DNA from: MWFE01 sp964481075
Lineage (GTDB): Bacteria; Bacteroidota; Bacteroidia; Bacteroidales; Tenuifilaceae
DNA length: 64,000 nt
Assembly: GCA_964481075.1 (NCBI GenBank)
Contig: CAYZSD010000001.1
Coordinates: forward strand, 33,322-97,321
Reading direction: 5' to 3'
The position numbers were made by a program, and so were the translations under genes. Positions 54,399 to 62,340 of this stretch are shown one piece after another. Each line of letters starts with the position of its first letter. Position 1 is the stretch's first letter. A model generated the notes under the pieces. That model was not told where the DNA came from, ran no database searches, and saw only the letters and a program-made list of their open reading frames with translations.

Positions 54399-55276
54399 GG
54401 CTCAATAGTTTCTGGTTTTTTTCTTTGTCCAAATAGATACGAAAGCGAGAAATGTGGTGTATAGCCTAAGTACTCATGCCTTGTGAAGGCAAAATCAATA
54501 TGTAAGCCAGCCATTTGGTAACCCATGCCGAAGCTGAGCAGGCTTGGTTCAGTGGCTGTTCCAATTCGTAAAGCTAAACTTTTTAAAGCTATAAATTCTA
54601 GTCCTGCCTTGAAAGTTGCTTTTGCATCTATGTTTTTCTCAGCACCAGAAGTAAGTAACACATTCTCTCCCATTCTAAAAGCAATACCTAGGTTTAGAAT
54701 TGTTGGAATTCTTTCATCGTTGTGTATCTTACTGCGAGTTGGGTTGAGTATATGGGCTCCAACAGTAAGATTGGACGAAGGCGTATATATCAACCCACCT
54801 TCAGTAGAAAAGGCCGAAGTACTTCCATATTCTCCACCAATAAAAACATGATGGAAATTCATTTGAACGCCTGCATAAAGCGATGGTGCTAACTGCATTC
54901 CATAGGCTAAGCCAAACTTTGATTGGTTAAACTGGCTGAATCCCATGCGTTTAATAGCCAATCCAAATGTTCCCTTCCATACAGGTTGAAGAAATCCGAC
55001 CCCGCTAAAGTTTAGTTCAGGTGTAATAAAGCGGTTTTCGTGATGAACCCCAACCCAGGTATGTTTCTGAAATCCTAAACTGGCTTGGTTGTAGAAAAGT
55101 GACCAACTATCATCAAGGGCTACTGCCGAATAACCTAATGATATGGCTCTGCTTCCGGGCTGCTCCTCAGGAAGACCAGCCCTGCAAAAAGAAGGGAATA
55201 GTAATGTAACAAACACAAAAACTATTAAGAGTCTTTGTGATGAAAGAATTGATTTAAAGTGTTTTATGCAATTCAT
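54395..55276 (-). CDS. PorV/PorQ-like outer-membrane beta-barrel protein
   Basis: Exported barrel of 293 residues. A long basic N-terminus and signal peptide (ends near FPSFCRA) are followed by the pattern found in PorV/PorQ/FadL-like proteins: GSRAISLGYSAVALDDSWSL, FYNQASLGFQKHTWVGVHHE, then alternating strands (GTFGLAIKRMGFSQFNQSKF, SLYAGVQMNFHHVFIGGEYG) and a terminal strand THRHEYLG-type turn before HFSLSYLFGQRKK. The family's role in T9SS (PorV, PorQ) is known for specific members only. Its start overlaps the purE stop by 4 nt and its stop overlaps the HHH-barrel start by 4 nt, so the three genes are coupled. Confidence 0.75.
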   Translation of the reverse strand: MNCIKHFKSILSSQRLLIVFVFVTLLFPSFCRAGLPEEQPGSRAISLGYSAVALDDSWSLFYNQASLGFQKHTWVGVHHENRFITPELNFSGVGFLQPVWKGTFGLAIKRMGFSQFNQSKFGLAYGMQLAPSLYAGVQMNFHHVFIGGEYGSTSAFSTEGGLIYTPSSNLTVGAHILNPTRSKIHNDERIPTILNLGIAFRMGENVLLTSGAEKNIDAKATFKAGLEFIALKSLALRIGTATEPSLLSFGMGYQMAGLHIDFAFTRHEYLGYTPHFSLSYLFGQRKKPETIEP

Positions 55277-55791
55277 TTTCCGTTTGTTCTGTACTCAAAT
55301 TGAACCTTTGCTAGTTCAGCATTTGCCGAAACAACTTTCATGGCTAGGTCTGCCTTAAACGAAACTAATCGGTCAAAAACCTCCTTTTCACCTGTTCCAA
55401 TTATTTGTGCAGCAAGTATCCCAGCGTTCCTAGCACCGTTGAGAGCGACTGTTGCAACAGGAATTCCTGCTGGCATTTGGAGGATTGAAAGGATTGAGTC
55501 CCATCCGTCGATTGAGATGGAAGCTTTTATGGGAACGCCAATAACAGGCAGTGGGGTAAAGGCTGCTATTACACCGGGTAAATGCGCAGCACCACCAGCA
55601 CCTGCAATTATTACCTTAACCCCTCGAGAGTGTGCATTTCGTGCAAAATCGGCCACAAGATCAGGGGTGCGGTGTGCCGAAAGAGCGTTAACTTCAAATG
55701 GAATCTTGATGTCGTTTAAGAATTTACAAGCCTCCTCCATAATGGGCATGTCCGATGCGCTGCCCATAAAAAGACTAACCTTTGGATTCAT
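55273..55791 (-). CDS. purE: N5-carboxyaminoimidazole ribonucleotide mutase
   Basis: Catalyses the rearrangement N5-CAIR to CAIR in purine synthesis, 172 residues (class I PurE). Motifs: SLFMGSASDMPIMEEACKFL, FEVNALSAHRTPDLVADFA (with catalytic His), KVIIAGAGGAAHLPGVIAAF and PVIGVPIKASISIDGWDSIL. No purK lies in the window. It is the first gene of the minus run to rsmA and overlaps the next gene by an ATGA junction. Confidence 0.97.
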   Translation of the reverse strand: MNPKVSLFMGSASDMPIMEEACKFLNDIKIPFEVNALSAHRTPDLVADFARNAHSRGVKVIIAGAGGAAHLPGVIAAFTPLPVIGVPIKASISIDGWDSILSILQMPAGIPVATVALNGARNAGILAAQIIGTGEKEVFDRLVSFKADLAMKVVSANAELAKVQFEYRTNGK

Positions 55792-55898
55792 TTTTAATAG
55801 AATTTTTATGTTTTTTTTCAGCGGTTAAAGTAGCATTTTTTACGGATACAGCTATTAAAAGAAGGTAAGATTTTAATAGGTTTAACAAAACAATAGCT

Positions 55899-57068
55899 TT
55901 AAAAGCTAAACTTAAACCTTATAAAAAGCATATTCATGTTCTCGTTTTGATTATTAAAACTTGCTGAAAACCTTTGACCCACAACTGATACTTCAAGGTT
56001 TTCGCCAGCTGAGTATGAAAAGGATGGCATGATAAAACTTCCGTAACTAAGCGAAGGAAAGAGCATGGCAGCAAGGGACACATTCACTAAAGGATGGATT
56101 GGATAAGATAATTGGGCAAACCAAGTGAACTTGCTAAACGAAATGGTTTTTACAGAAGGGGGTAAAAAGTATAGATTACTAAAGTTGCTAAGGCTTATAC
56201 TACTGAAGTAACCATTGTAAATTGTCTCAATATTCAGGAACATTGAGTTTTTGAATAGATAGTTGAAACCAATAGTTGCGATGAGAACACCTAAAGAATC
56301 GCTAGGGTTTTTCTGAGGATGAAAGTAGGTTGCCTCTCCATTAAAACCTATACTTTTAATACTACCAGCCCAACCAAACCCCACTGCAAAGTCGCTTGTA
56401 TCGAGTATTCCTGTAAGGGCTTGAAAATCGTATCCAGCAGCGTTGAAACGATATAAGCCAGCAGCAGTAACATAATTGTTCTTATCGATTTTTATTGCCC
56501 CTTCAAGGGCAGAAGTGTAGCTGGGAAAGTATTGAATACGAAGCGCATCGCTTCCGGGACGTTCCTCGTAGTCGAAATCGAAGAATGAGAATGAATTAAA
56601 GATATCGTTTGGATTCCAAGCGAACGATTGACCCCAATTAATTCTTTGCCTTCCTGCTGTTATTGTTAAATTTTTTGAGTTAAATTCAGCGTAAAGCCTA
56701 TCGATGTTTGTTATCAGCACCGATGAACTATTCGAATAAACACTTTGGGTTAGAAAGTCAAGGAAACCATCGTCTTTGCTAATCATTTTGCTATATCCAG
56801 GGATAAGTTTAATATAGTCACCATAGATTATGCGATTGCGCATATCGGTGACAAAAGTTAGGTTTTCATTGAAGTACCACCTGAAATTAAGTCTGTTATG
56901 TATAAGGTTGTCAATAAGCCAAGGGGAGTCAATCTTGTCGAAGCTGACAGTATTCATGTATTTTAAATAACCATTCAGGCAGTAGCTTTCAAGTTTATCT
57001 TCCTGTGCTTGAATGCCACTTGGTATTAATGCAAAAACAGCTAATGCGAGTAATATTCTGATTAACAT
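55899..57068 (-). CDS. Outer-membrane porin-like protein of the TetR operon
   Basis: Exported protein of 389 residues with a signal peptide (ends near GIQAQED). The mature part has many amphipathic strands: LNFRWYFNENLTFVTDMRNR, LTITAGRQRINWGQSFAWNP and, at the end, MNMLFIRFKFSF, a terminal strand ending in Phe. The GRQxINWGQ block recalls porins of the DUF1302/phosphate-porin type, but I do not recognise a family. It is the last gene of the TetR-led operon, 48 nt after the ATPase gene, and could be the outer-membrane acceptor or exit of that system. Barrel nature is likely; the role is inferred from context. Confidence 0.75.
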   Translation of the reverse strand: MLIRILLALAVFALIPSGIQAQEDKLESYCLNGYLKYMNTVSFDKIDSPWLIDNLIHNRLNFRWYFNENLTFVTDMRNRIIYGDYIKLIPGYSKMISKDDGFLDFLTQSVYSNSSSVLITNIDRLYAEFNSKNLTITAGRQRINWGQSFAWNPNDIFNSFSFFDFDYEERPGSDALRIQYFPSYTSALEGAIKIDKNNYVTAAGLYRFNAAGYDFQALTGILDTSDFAVGFGWAGSIKSIGFNGEATYFHPQKNPSDSLGVLIATIGFNYLFKNSMFLNIETIYNGYFSSISLSNFSNLYFLPPSVKTISFSKFTWFAQLSYPIHPLVNVSLAAMLFPSLSYGSFIMPSFSYSAGENLEVSVVGQRFSASFNNQNENMNMLFIRFKFSF

Positions 57069-57116
57069 GTAATTATCAAATTAAAAAGGTTCTGATTATT
57101 AACCAGTAGTAGGCTT

Positions 57117-57803
57117 TCAGCTTTTTCTTACATCGGATATTACTTTTCCATCCTCAACTGTAATTACCCTTCGCGCCTTGTTTACAACGCGCTGGTCGTG
57201 AGTTGAGAAGATGAACGTTACGTTTTCCTCTTTGTTAAGGGTCTCCATTATATCGAGCAGGGTCTCTGTCGATTTTGAATCGAGGTTGGCTGTGGGTTCA
57301 TCGGCAAGAATAAATTTTGGCTTCGAGGCTAATGCTCTTGCAACTGCTACCCTTTGCTGCTGTCCTCCTGACATCTTCGATGGCCGGCTGTTTGCCCTAT
57401 CGCCTAATCCCACAGCAGTAAGTAGTTCCATGGCTCTTTCATCGCGAAGGCTTCTCTTTTTCCCTTGAAGCTCCATGATAAATTCAACATTCTCCTTGGC
57501 TGTTAGAACAGGAATGAGGTTATAAGCCTGAAAAACAAAGCCAATATTTCTCAATCGGAAATCGATTAGCTGTGAGGCTTTTAGCGTTCCAATATTTGTG
57601 CCATCGATAATAATTTCACCTTCGGTAATCGAATCCAAACCTCCAATAAGGTTAAGCAGGGTAGTCTTTCCGCTTCCCGAAGGGCCAACAATAGCTGCAA
57701 ACTCACCCTGATCGAAGGAAATGGACACGCCATCAACAGCGGTAACTTTCACTTCGGAGTCGTTGTATATTTTAGTTACGTTTTTTATCTCAAGAATTTT
57801 CAT
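57117..57803 (-). CDS. ABC transporter ATPase of the LolD/MacB type
   Basis: Cytoplasmic ATPase of 228 residues driving the two FtsX-type permeases of the operon. Walker A GPSGSGKT is at residues 40-47, the LolD/MacB block SGGQQQRVAVARAL at 145-158, Walker B ILADEP at 165-170 and the H-loop STHDQRVV near the end. Overall closest in pattern to LolD/MacB ATPases (type VII ABC family), which do mechanotransmission rather than classical import or export. It starts 29 nt after the upstream permease gene. Confidence 0.95.
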   Translation of the reverse strand: MKILEIKNVTKIYNDSEVKVTAVDGVSISFDQGEFAAIVGPSGSGKTTLLNLIGGLDSITEGEIIIDGTNIGTLKASQLIDFRLRNIGFVFQAYNLIPVLTAKENVEFIMELQGKKRSLRDERAMELLTAVGLGDRANSRPSKMSGGQQQRVAVARALASKPKFILADEPTANLDSKSTETLLDIMETLNKEENVTFIFSTHDQRVVNKARRVITVEDGKVISDVRKS

Positions 57804-57832
57804 TTTCTGTTATGTTTATGTTTAACAACTAT

Positions 57833-59053
57833 TTACATATCTATTCGGATAGCTTCCGATGGATTCAGTCGAACAGCTTTTCTTGCGGGATATATTGCAG
57901 AAAAGAGTGCTGTAACTATCACAAGAATTGCAACAACAACTATTGTGTCGAAGCCAATTGTTGGAAACACCACTGAATCAAAGCCAACAGCATTAAGACC
58001 TTCGGCCCATAAACTCAGGTCAATACCTGTTCGAGAAGTAATTGCAACTAGAAGAATAGCTAACAAAATACCACATATTCCACCTGTTAACGAAAGGAAA
58101 ATGGTTTCAAGTACAATCATGCTGAAAACTCTAACCTTATTCATCCCCACAGCCATAAGCATTCCAATTTCTTTTACTCTTTCAAGTATGGCCATAAGCA
58201 TAGTGTTTACTATTCCAAAACCTAGTGCAAGTAAAATGATGCTCACAAAGATGTACATCATAAGGTTCATGTTTTCGTTCATAAGTTTCATCTCAGGAAC
58301 AAGTTGCGTCCATGTTAGAGTTTGTAGGGTAGGGTATAGCGAACTAAGTTTACTGGCGAAAGAATCCTCTTCCCCATGATTCTTCAATAGTACAGCAACT
58401 TCGTGGGCTGCATCATCGTCAATTTTAATGAGCTTCTTTAAGTCTTCACCTTTTACGAAAGCCTTCATCTCATCGTAGGCCGTGTTTGCGGTTCGGTAAA
58501 TTCCAACCACTCTAAATGCTCCCCCTGAAAGCGTTCCGTCCATTTCGGTGAGTGTTATCACAACCTTCGACCTAACCTTGACCTTAAGCTTTTGGGCAAG
58601 CTTTTCGCCAATAACAATGGGGTTTGTTCTTACCCCATCAAAGTATGCACCATCAACAATTTTTTCGTGAAGGTTTGTAACAAGCATTTCATTTTCTGGG
58701 TCAACACCAACGAGTTGAATGCCAGCCCCTGTTTCTGCCGAAGCAATCATGCAGGTTGCAATTACTCTAGTTGATGCAGCCTTCACTGCTGGGTCGCTTT
58801 TTATTTCGTAAAGAAGGTGGCTAACGTTAGGTATGTAATCGTGCACCTCCATTGTTTCTAAGTACTGCATGTGATGAACTTGCAGATGCGACATCTCAGT
58901 GTTGATAACTGATTCAACCTTTTGATTTACCCAGCCCAGCATGAAGGCAATGGTATAAACGCCAGCAAAGACTCCTAGAGTGATGGCTGTGATTATTACC
59001 AGGCTACGAGTTTTATTTCGCCAAACATTTCGCCAAGAAACGAACCAAATCAT
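57833..59053 (-). CDS. FtsX/LolC-like ABC permease (second of two)
   Basis: Inner-membrane permease of 406 residues. The layout is that of LolC/LolE and MacB: N-terminal helix (about 13-35, WRNVWRNKTRSLVIITAITL), a periplasmic domain of about 200 residues (about 40-270) and three C-terminal helices (about 280-395), with RLNPSEAIRIDM at the end. The domain between is the MacB_PCD/LolE-type. It pairs with the permease at 59082 and the ATPase at 57117; heterodimers of this type occur in LolCDE. The substrate is unknown. Confidence 0.92.
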   Translation of the reverse strand: MIWFVSWRNVWRNKTRSLVIITAITLGVFAGVYTIAFMLGWVNQKVESVINTEMSHLQVHHMQYLETMEVHDYIPNVSHLLYEIKSDPAVKAASTRVIATCMIASAETGAGIQLVGVDPENEMLVTNLHEKIVDGAYFDGVRTNPIVIGEKLAQKLKVKVRSKVVITLTEMDGTLSGGAFRVVGIYRTANTAYDEMKAFVKGEDLKKLIKIDDDAAHEVAVLLKNHGEEDSFASKLSSLYPTLQTLTWTQLVPEMKLMNENMNLMMYIFVSIILLALGFGIVNTMLMAILERVKEIGMLMAVGMNKVRVFSMIVLETIFLSLTGGICGILLAILLVAITSRTGIDLSLWAEGLNAVGFDSVVFPTIGFDTIVVVAILVIVTALFSAIYPARKAVRLNPSEAIRIDM

Positions 59054-59081
59054 ACCGTGATTTTTTTATGTTTTTAAATTA

Positions 59082-60302
59082 TTAATGCCCCCTTAGAGCC
59101 TTTGAAACAACCATGTTTTTAACCTTCATTATTGGGTAAAACGAAATTATCATCGTCATGCAGAACACGGTTAGGGCTTGAATAAGAAATACCTCTGGAG
59201 AAGTACCAAAGAACAGATATGGTTCGAAACCATACTGTAAGTATGCTTCAGCCATTTCCGAAGGAAGCTCAATGGGGTTTCCAACGAAAATTAGTACAAC
59301 AGGGATGCTTGCAATAAAACCAGCAACTACTCCAACCAATCCTATTAGTAGGGTTTCAAAAAACAGAATAGTTGCCAGCTTATACTTTTGCATACCAACA
59401 GCAATCATAACAGCCAGTTCTCTTCGTCGCTCAGCAATCATCATGATTATTGTTCCAAATATTCCAAAACCTATAACAATGTACAGAATCCCTAGCATCA
59501 CCACGCTACCTGCCATGTCGCTCTCAATGAATTGAACAATTTCAGGGTTAAGCTCTTTCCAACTTAATACAGCTAAAGAACCATTGGTGAAAGAGCTAAG
59601 TTTATCCTGTACTTTAGGAACATCGGTGTAGCTGTTCATCATAATCATAAGTGATGTTACCATCCCTTCTGCCGAGAAAAGTTCCTGAGCTAGAGAAATA
59701 TCCATAAAAACGCCCAGATTGTTCATCTGTGGAGTGCTGAAGGTAAGAATCCCCCTTATGGGATACATGCCCGCTGCTGTAACCCCCCTATACCCTTGGC
59801 TAATTATAATTATTGTGTCGTTTACGTTAAGATTCAAGTGCTTAGCAATGTTAAAGGAGACAAGAACTCCCTTGTCGTTCTTTTCCAGAAAAGAACCCAG
59901 GCTAATCCAATTTTGAAGGTTGGAGGTTTGCCTATCCTTCTCTGGTTCAAAGCCAACCACAGCACCCCCTCTGGTGTTTGGTCCTGAAGAGATTAGCGCA
60001 AACGATTCGATTCTTTTTGCAACAGTAGTAATCTGCTCAACTTTTTCGAGATGAACAACGAGTTCATCGGAGGGTGTAAAGGAATTGTTGATGGATTTGT
60101 TCTCTTGGTAATCAGGGTGTTGTATTCTAATATACCCTGAAGTGAGTTTCACCATCATATCAATCATGTTGGAGTAGGTTCCATCTTGGAAAGAATTCAT
60201 AATGGTTGACAGGAGAACCCCGAAAAAAATGCTTGCAATTGTAATAAGCGTTCGGCGTTTATTCCTCCATAAGTTTCTCCAAGCTATTGTTAAGTATTTC
60301 AT
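59082..60302 (-). CDS. FtsX/LolC-like ABC permease (first of two)
   Basis: Inner-membrane permease of 406 residues from the ATG at 60302 (a reading from 60323 adds 7 residues). It matches its partner closely in layout: KYLTIAWRNLWRNKRRTLIT with the first helix (about 15-38), a periplasmic domain (about 45-270), then three helices, ending FYPIMKVKNMVVSKALRGH. The two proteins share the start pattern WRNxWRNKxRxLxxI, so they probably arose by duplication, as LolC and LolE did. Located 42 nt after the LolA-like gene. Confidence 0.9.
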   Translation of the reverse strand: MKYLTIAWRNLWRNKRRTLITIASIFFGVLLSTIMNSFQDGTYSNMIDMMVKLTSGYIRIQHPDYQENKSINNSFTPSDELVVHLEKVEQITTVAKRIESFALISSGPNTRGGAVVGFEPEKDRQTSNLQNWISLGSFLEKNDKGVLVSFNIAKHLNLNVNDTIIIISQGYRGVTAAGMYPIRGILTFSTPQMNNLGVFMDISLAQELFSAEGMVTSLMIMMNSYTDVPKVQDKLSSFTNGSLAVLSWKELNPEIVQFIESDMAGSVVMLGILYIVIGFGIFGTIIMMIAERRRELAVMIAVGMQKYKLATILFFETLLIGLVGVVAGFIASIPVVLIFVGNPIELPSEMAEAYLQYGFEPYLFFGTSPEVFLIQALTVFCMTMIISFYPIMKVKNMVVSKALRGH

Positions 60303-60344
60303 AGTTTTTATATTTTTTGTCAACTATTTTGATACCGAATAATT

Positions 60345-61097
60345 CTATCTCACATTCTTCATGTTTTGTTGGGAGAAGAAGCTATCCTCAATATTTATGT
60401 TGAATTTTATTGTTTTAACTAGCACAACGGTTTTTTGATTCTTCTTCTCGGCAGGGAAAGTTTCAATACGAGTGGGGATTTTTCTACCATCCATCTCCTT
60501 TACGTCGTGAGCCAGCTCGGTCTTTACAAGAAAACCATCCTCATCGAAATACTCCGATTTCATTTGGATATACTCATTCTTAGCTATCCATTTCACAATT
60601 TTACCCCAAACAACTGCGGCTTCCTCTTTGGGAATTAATTCTATCTTCCAGCAATCCCAACCCTCAAGGCTCTCCGAGCCTATTATACTATGCGAAAAGT
60701 CAACCACTATCGATGACTCCTTGAGTATGTCGTCGTTGGTGTAGTCGGAGCCCATCCAACCATCAGACATCATTGAGGGGGGGAGTTTAACCATTCGTCC
60801 TATGCTTGGCATCCAGTTCCACATTTCGGTGCCTCGCTTCAGAAACGATTGCCCTTTCTCTTTTGCAGGAGCAGTAATGAGTGTTAGGCCGTAATCGCGT
60901 CCTTTGGTCCAATTCTTGAACTCAATTGTTCTTTCCCAAGTTGGTCGAACAATGGTCATGCTCATTTGGCTTTCGCTCGACTTTTCTCCATTCCATTTTT
61001 CATCGGCTTTTTTAATGATTTCCGTAGCATTTTGTGCAACAGTTGCTATTGGAAGAAGGAAGAACCCGAAAGCAACAATTCTTAGTTTTTCTTTCAT
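60345..61097 (-). CDS. LolA-like outer-membrane lipoprotein-sorting protein
   Basis: Periplasmic protein of 250 residues with a signal peptide (KLRIVAFGFFLLPIATVAQ). It is the LolA-like type of PF17131, with the hallmark RGTEMWNWMPSIGRMVKLP followed by MMSDGWMGSDYTNDDIL, and not the classical LolA itself. In known genomes such proteins are paired with RND or ABC exporters and are thought to carry lipids or lipoproteins across the periplasm. It lies 12 nt after the TetR gene. Family pattern is strong; cargo is unknown. Confidence 0.92.
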   Translation of the reverse strand: MKEKLRIVAFGFFLLPIATVAQNATEIIKKADEKWNGEKSSESQMSMTIVRPTWERTIEFKNWTKGRDYGLTLITAPAKEKGQSFLKRGTEMWNWMPSIGRMVKLPPSMMSDGWMGSDYTNDDILKESSIVVDFSHSIIGSESLEGWDCWKIELIPKEEAAVVWGKIVKWIAKNEYIQMKSEYFDEDGFLVKTELAHDVKEMDGRKIPTRIETFPAEKKNQKTVVLVKTIKFNINIEDSFFSQQNMKNVR

Positions 61098-61109
61098 TTT
61101 TTTATTGTT

Positions 61110-61685
61110 TTAAAGGTACAACTTAACAATTTTTTCTTCTATGGTATCCAAGGGGAAGTTTTGGGGATCCAAGACATAGTTCATAAAAACCCCATCCATT
61201 AGTGAGCCAAAGAAACGAGCCTCAGTTAAAGGGTCAGAAGCGTTTTGTCTTATGAAGAATTGCTCAATCATGGTTAGGTAGTAGCTCAAGGTTTGTTGAA
61301 GTTCCTCCTCGAAGAGGGTTATTACATGGGGTTGATACATAACCATAAAGTACAACTTCCAGTAAGTGGTGTGCTCGCGCACAAGCTTGAACGATTGACG
61401 GATGAAGTGAATTAGCTCCTCGTGGGTAAGAATTCCATCGCGGTTTGGGTCGAACGAATCGGCCAGAAAATTAATCCCAGAAAAGATTATCTCCTTTAAT
61501 AGAACTTCCTTGCTCTCGAAGTAGTTATACATCAACCCCTTGGAAACACCTGCCTTACGAGCAATATCGCTTATTGAAGTTGGATGATAGCCCTCATTTG
61601 CAAAAAGTTCGAGAGCTGAATCCATGATTTTCTGTCTCGTTACTTCTCGTATCTTAAGGAATTTTTCCTGTGTTCGTGGAGACAT
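61110..61685 (-). CDS. TetR/AcrR family transcriptional repressor
   Basis: DNA-binding regulator of 191 residues from the ATG at 61685; a reading from 61877 would add 64 residues of hydrophobic, unrelated sequence that runs through the promoter. The N-terminal HTH is typical: RQKIMDSALELFANEGYHPT, TSISDIARKAGVSKGLMYNY and FESKEVLLKEII. The C-terminal ligand-binding part is helical. It heads the operon LolA-like, permease, permease, ATPase, outer-membrane protein, and an 18-bp palindrome overlaps its promoter, so it very likely represses the operon and itself. Confidence 0.92.
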   Translation of the reverse strand: MSPRTQEKFLKIREVTRQKIMDSALELFANEGYHPTSISDIARKAGVSKGLMYNYFESKEVLLKEIIFSGINFLADSFDPNRDGILTHEELIHFIRQSFKLVREHTTYWKLYFMVMYQPHVITLFEEELQQTLSYYLTMIEQFFIRQNASDPLTEARFFGSLMDGVFMNYVLDPQNFPLDTIEEKIVKLYL

Positions 61686-61734
61686 GCCTTCAATGATTAA
61701 AAATTTATACAATTTTGTTAAATGAAAAAAACGA

Positions 61735-61752
61735 TGACTGAACGGTCGGTCA
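61735..61752. promoter_or_regulatory. Probable TetR operator (18-bp palindrome)
   Basis: TGACTGAACGGTCGGTCA matches its reverse complement at 14 of 18 positions. It touches the -7 box and covers the expected transcription start of the TetR operon. Size, symmetry and position are typical of TetR/AcrR operators; binding by the encoded TetR protein is inferred. Confidence 0.75.
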
Positions 61753-61782
61753 AAGATAAAATAAAAGAAAGTGAAATGCAAA
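61751..61782 (-). promoter_or_regulatory. Promoter of the TetR operon
   Basis: On the minus strand TTTG (61782-61779), exactly 20 nt, then TATCTTTG (61758-61751): both elements perfect. The leader to the ATG at 61685 would be about 60 nt. The operator at 61735-61752 overlaps its downstream edge. Confidence 0.75.
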
Positions 61783-61892
61783 TATTTTTGAGTTTTTTTT
61801 TGGTGAATGTAGTTTGCTGTGTAATTATTTAACATATAGGTGAGTACGAAAAGAAGAATAGCGATAGAGAAATACAATTCTTCTAAAACAAA

Positions 61893-61915
61893 AATAACTA
61901 AGAAAAATAGTTGTA
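61893..61915. promoter_or_regulatory. BlaI operator, distal copy
   Basis: AATAACTA (61893-61900), 7 nt, TAGTTGTA (61908-61915): an inverted repeat with two mismatched pairs. It has the same half-site and spacer design as the copy at 61914-61936, shifted by 21 bp, two helical turns. Confidence 0.55.
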
Positions 61916-61936
61916 TAACTAATAAATATAGTTATA
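61914..61936. promoter_or_regulatory. BlaI operator, proximal copy, overlapping the -7 box
   Basis: TATAACTA (61914-61921), 7 nt, TAGTTATA (61929-61936): a perfect 8-bp inverted repeat. The right arm overlaps the -7 box at 61933-61940, so bound repressor would block RNA polymerase. Autoregulation by BlaI is inferred. Confidence 0.65.
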
Positions 61937-61940
61937 TTTG
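61933..61940 (+). promoter_or_regulatory. -7 box of the blaI-M56 operon, nearly leaderless
   Basis: TATATTTG is a perfect TAnnTTTG only 4 nt before the ATG at 61945; GTTG (61910-61913) sits 19 nt upstream as a weak -33. Transcription would start at or next to the start codon. Confidence 0.55.
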
Positions 61941-61944
61941 CAAC

Positions 61945-62340
61945 ATGAAAGAATTAACCAAAGCAGAAGAGCAAGTGATGGAGTATCTGTGGAAGCTAAA
62001 GAAAGCTTTTGTTAGAGATATTCTTGATGAGTTCCCAGAGCCTAAGCCAGCATACACAACAGTCTCAACTATTGTCCGAATACTGGAGAAAAAAGGAATA
62101 GTAGGATATACTGCGTATGGAAAAAACCATCAGTACCACCCGTTGGTTAGTAAAAAGGAGTATGCCAGGCAAAGTTTCCGTTATGTACTTAGAAAGCATT
62201 TCAACAGTTCTTTACATCGTTTTGCATCGTTTTTTACTGGTGATAAGGATGTTAGTTTAAGCGAACTGGAAGAAATGAAACTTCTAATTGAGAAAGAGAT
62301 AGAGAAACGCAAAGAGAATATTAATGATGGAATTACCTGA
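61945..62340 (+). CDS. BlaI/MecI/CopY family transcriptional repressor
   Basis: Winged-helix repressor of 131 residues from ATG 61945; a reading from 61840 adds 35 residues that run through the operators. Motifs: TKAEEQVMEYLWKLKKAFVR, YTTVSTIVRILEKKGIVGYT and the protease-sensitive dimerisation region near 85-125. In BlaI/MecI systems a cognate M56 sensor protease triggers its cleavage. The next gene encodes such a protein and overlaps it by 17 nt. The target genes beyond this operon are unknown; antibiotic resistance is not implied, since Bacteroidota have many such pairs. Confidence 0.92.
   Translation: MKELTKAEEQVMEYLWKLKKAFVRDILDEFPEPKPAYTTVSTIVRILEKKGIVGYTAYGKNHQYHPLVSKKEYARQSFRYVLRKHFNSSLHRFASFFTGDKDVSLSELEEMKLLIEKEIEKRKENINDGIT

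Noticed and set aside
55340..55828. Plus-strand frame of 162 codons
   Set aside because: Antisense to purE, which has complete catalytic motifs.
61686..61877. Longer start for the TetR gene
   Set aside because: The extra 64 residues are hydrophobic and the region holds the promoter and palindrome.
61840..61944. Longer start for the BlaI gene
   Set aside because: It would translate the two operators and the -7 box.
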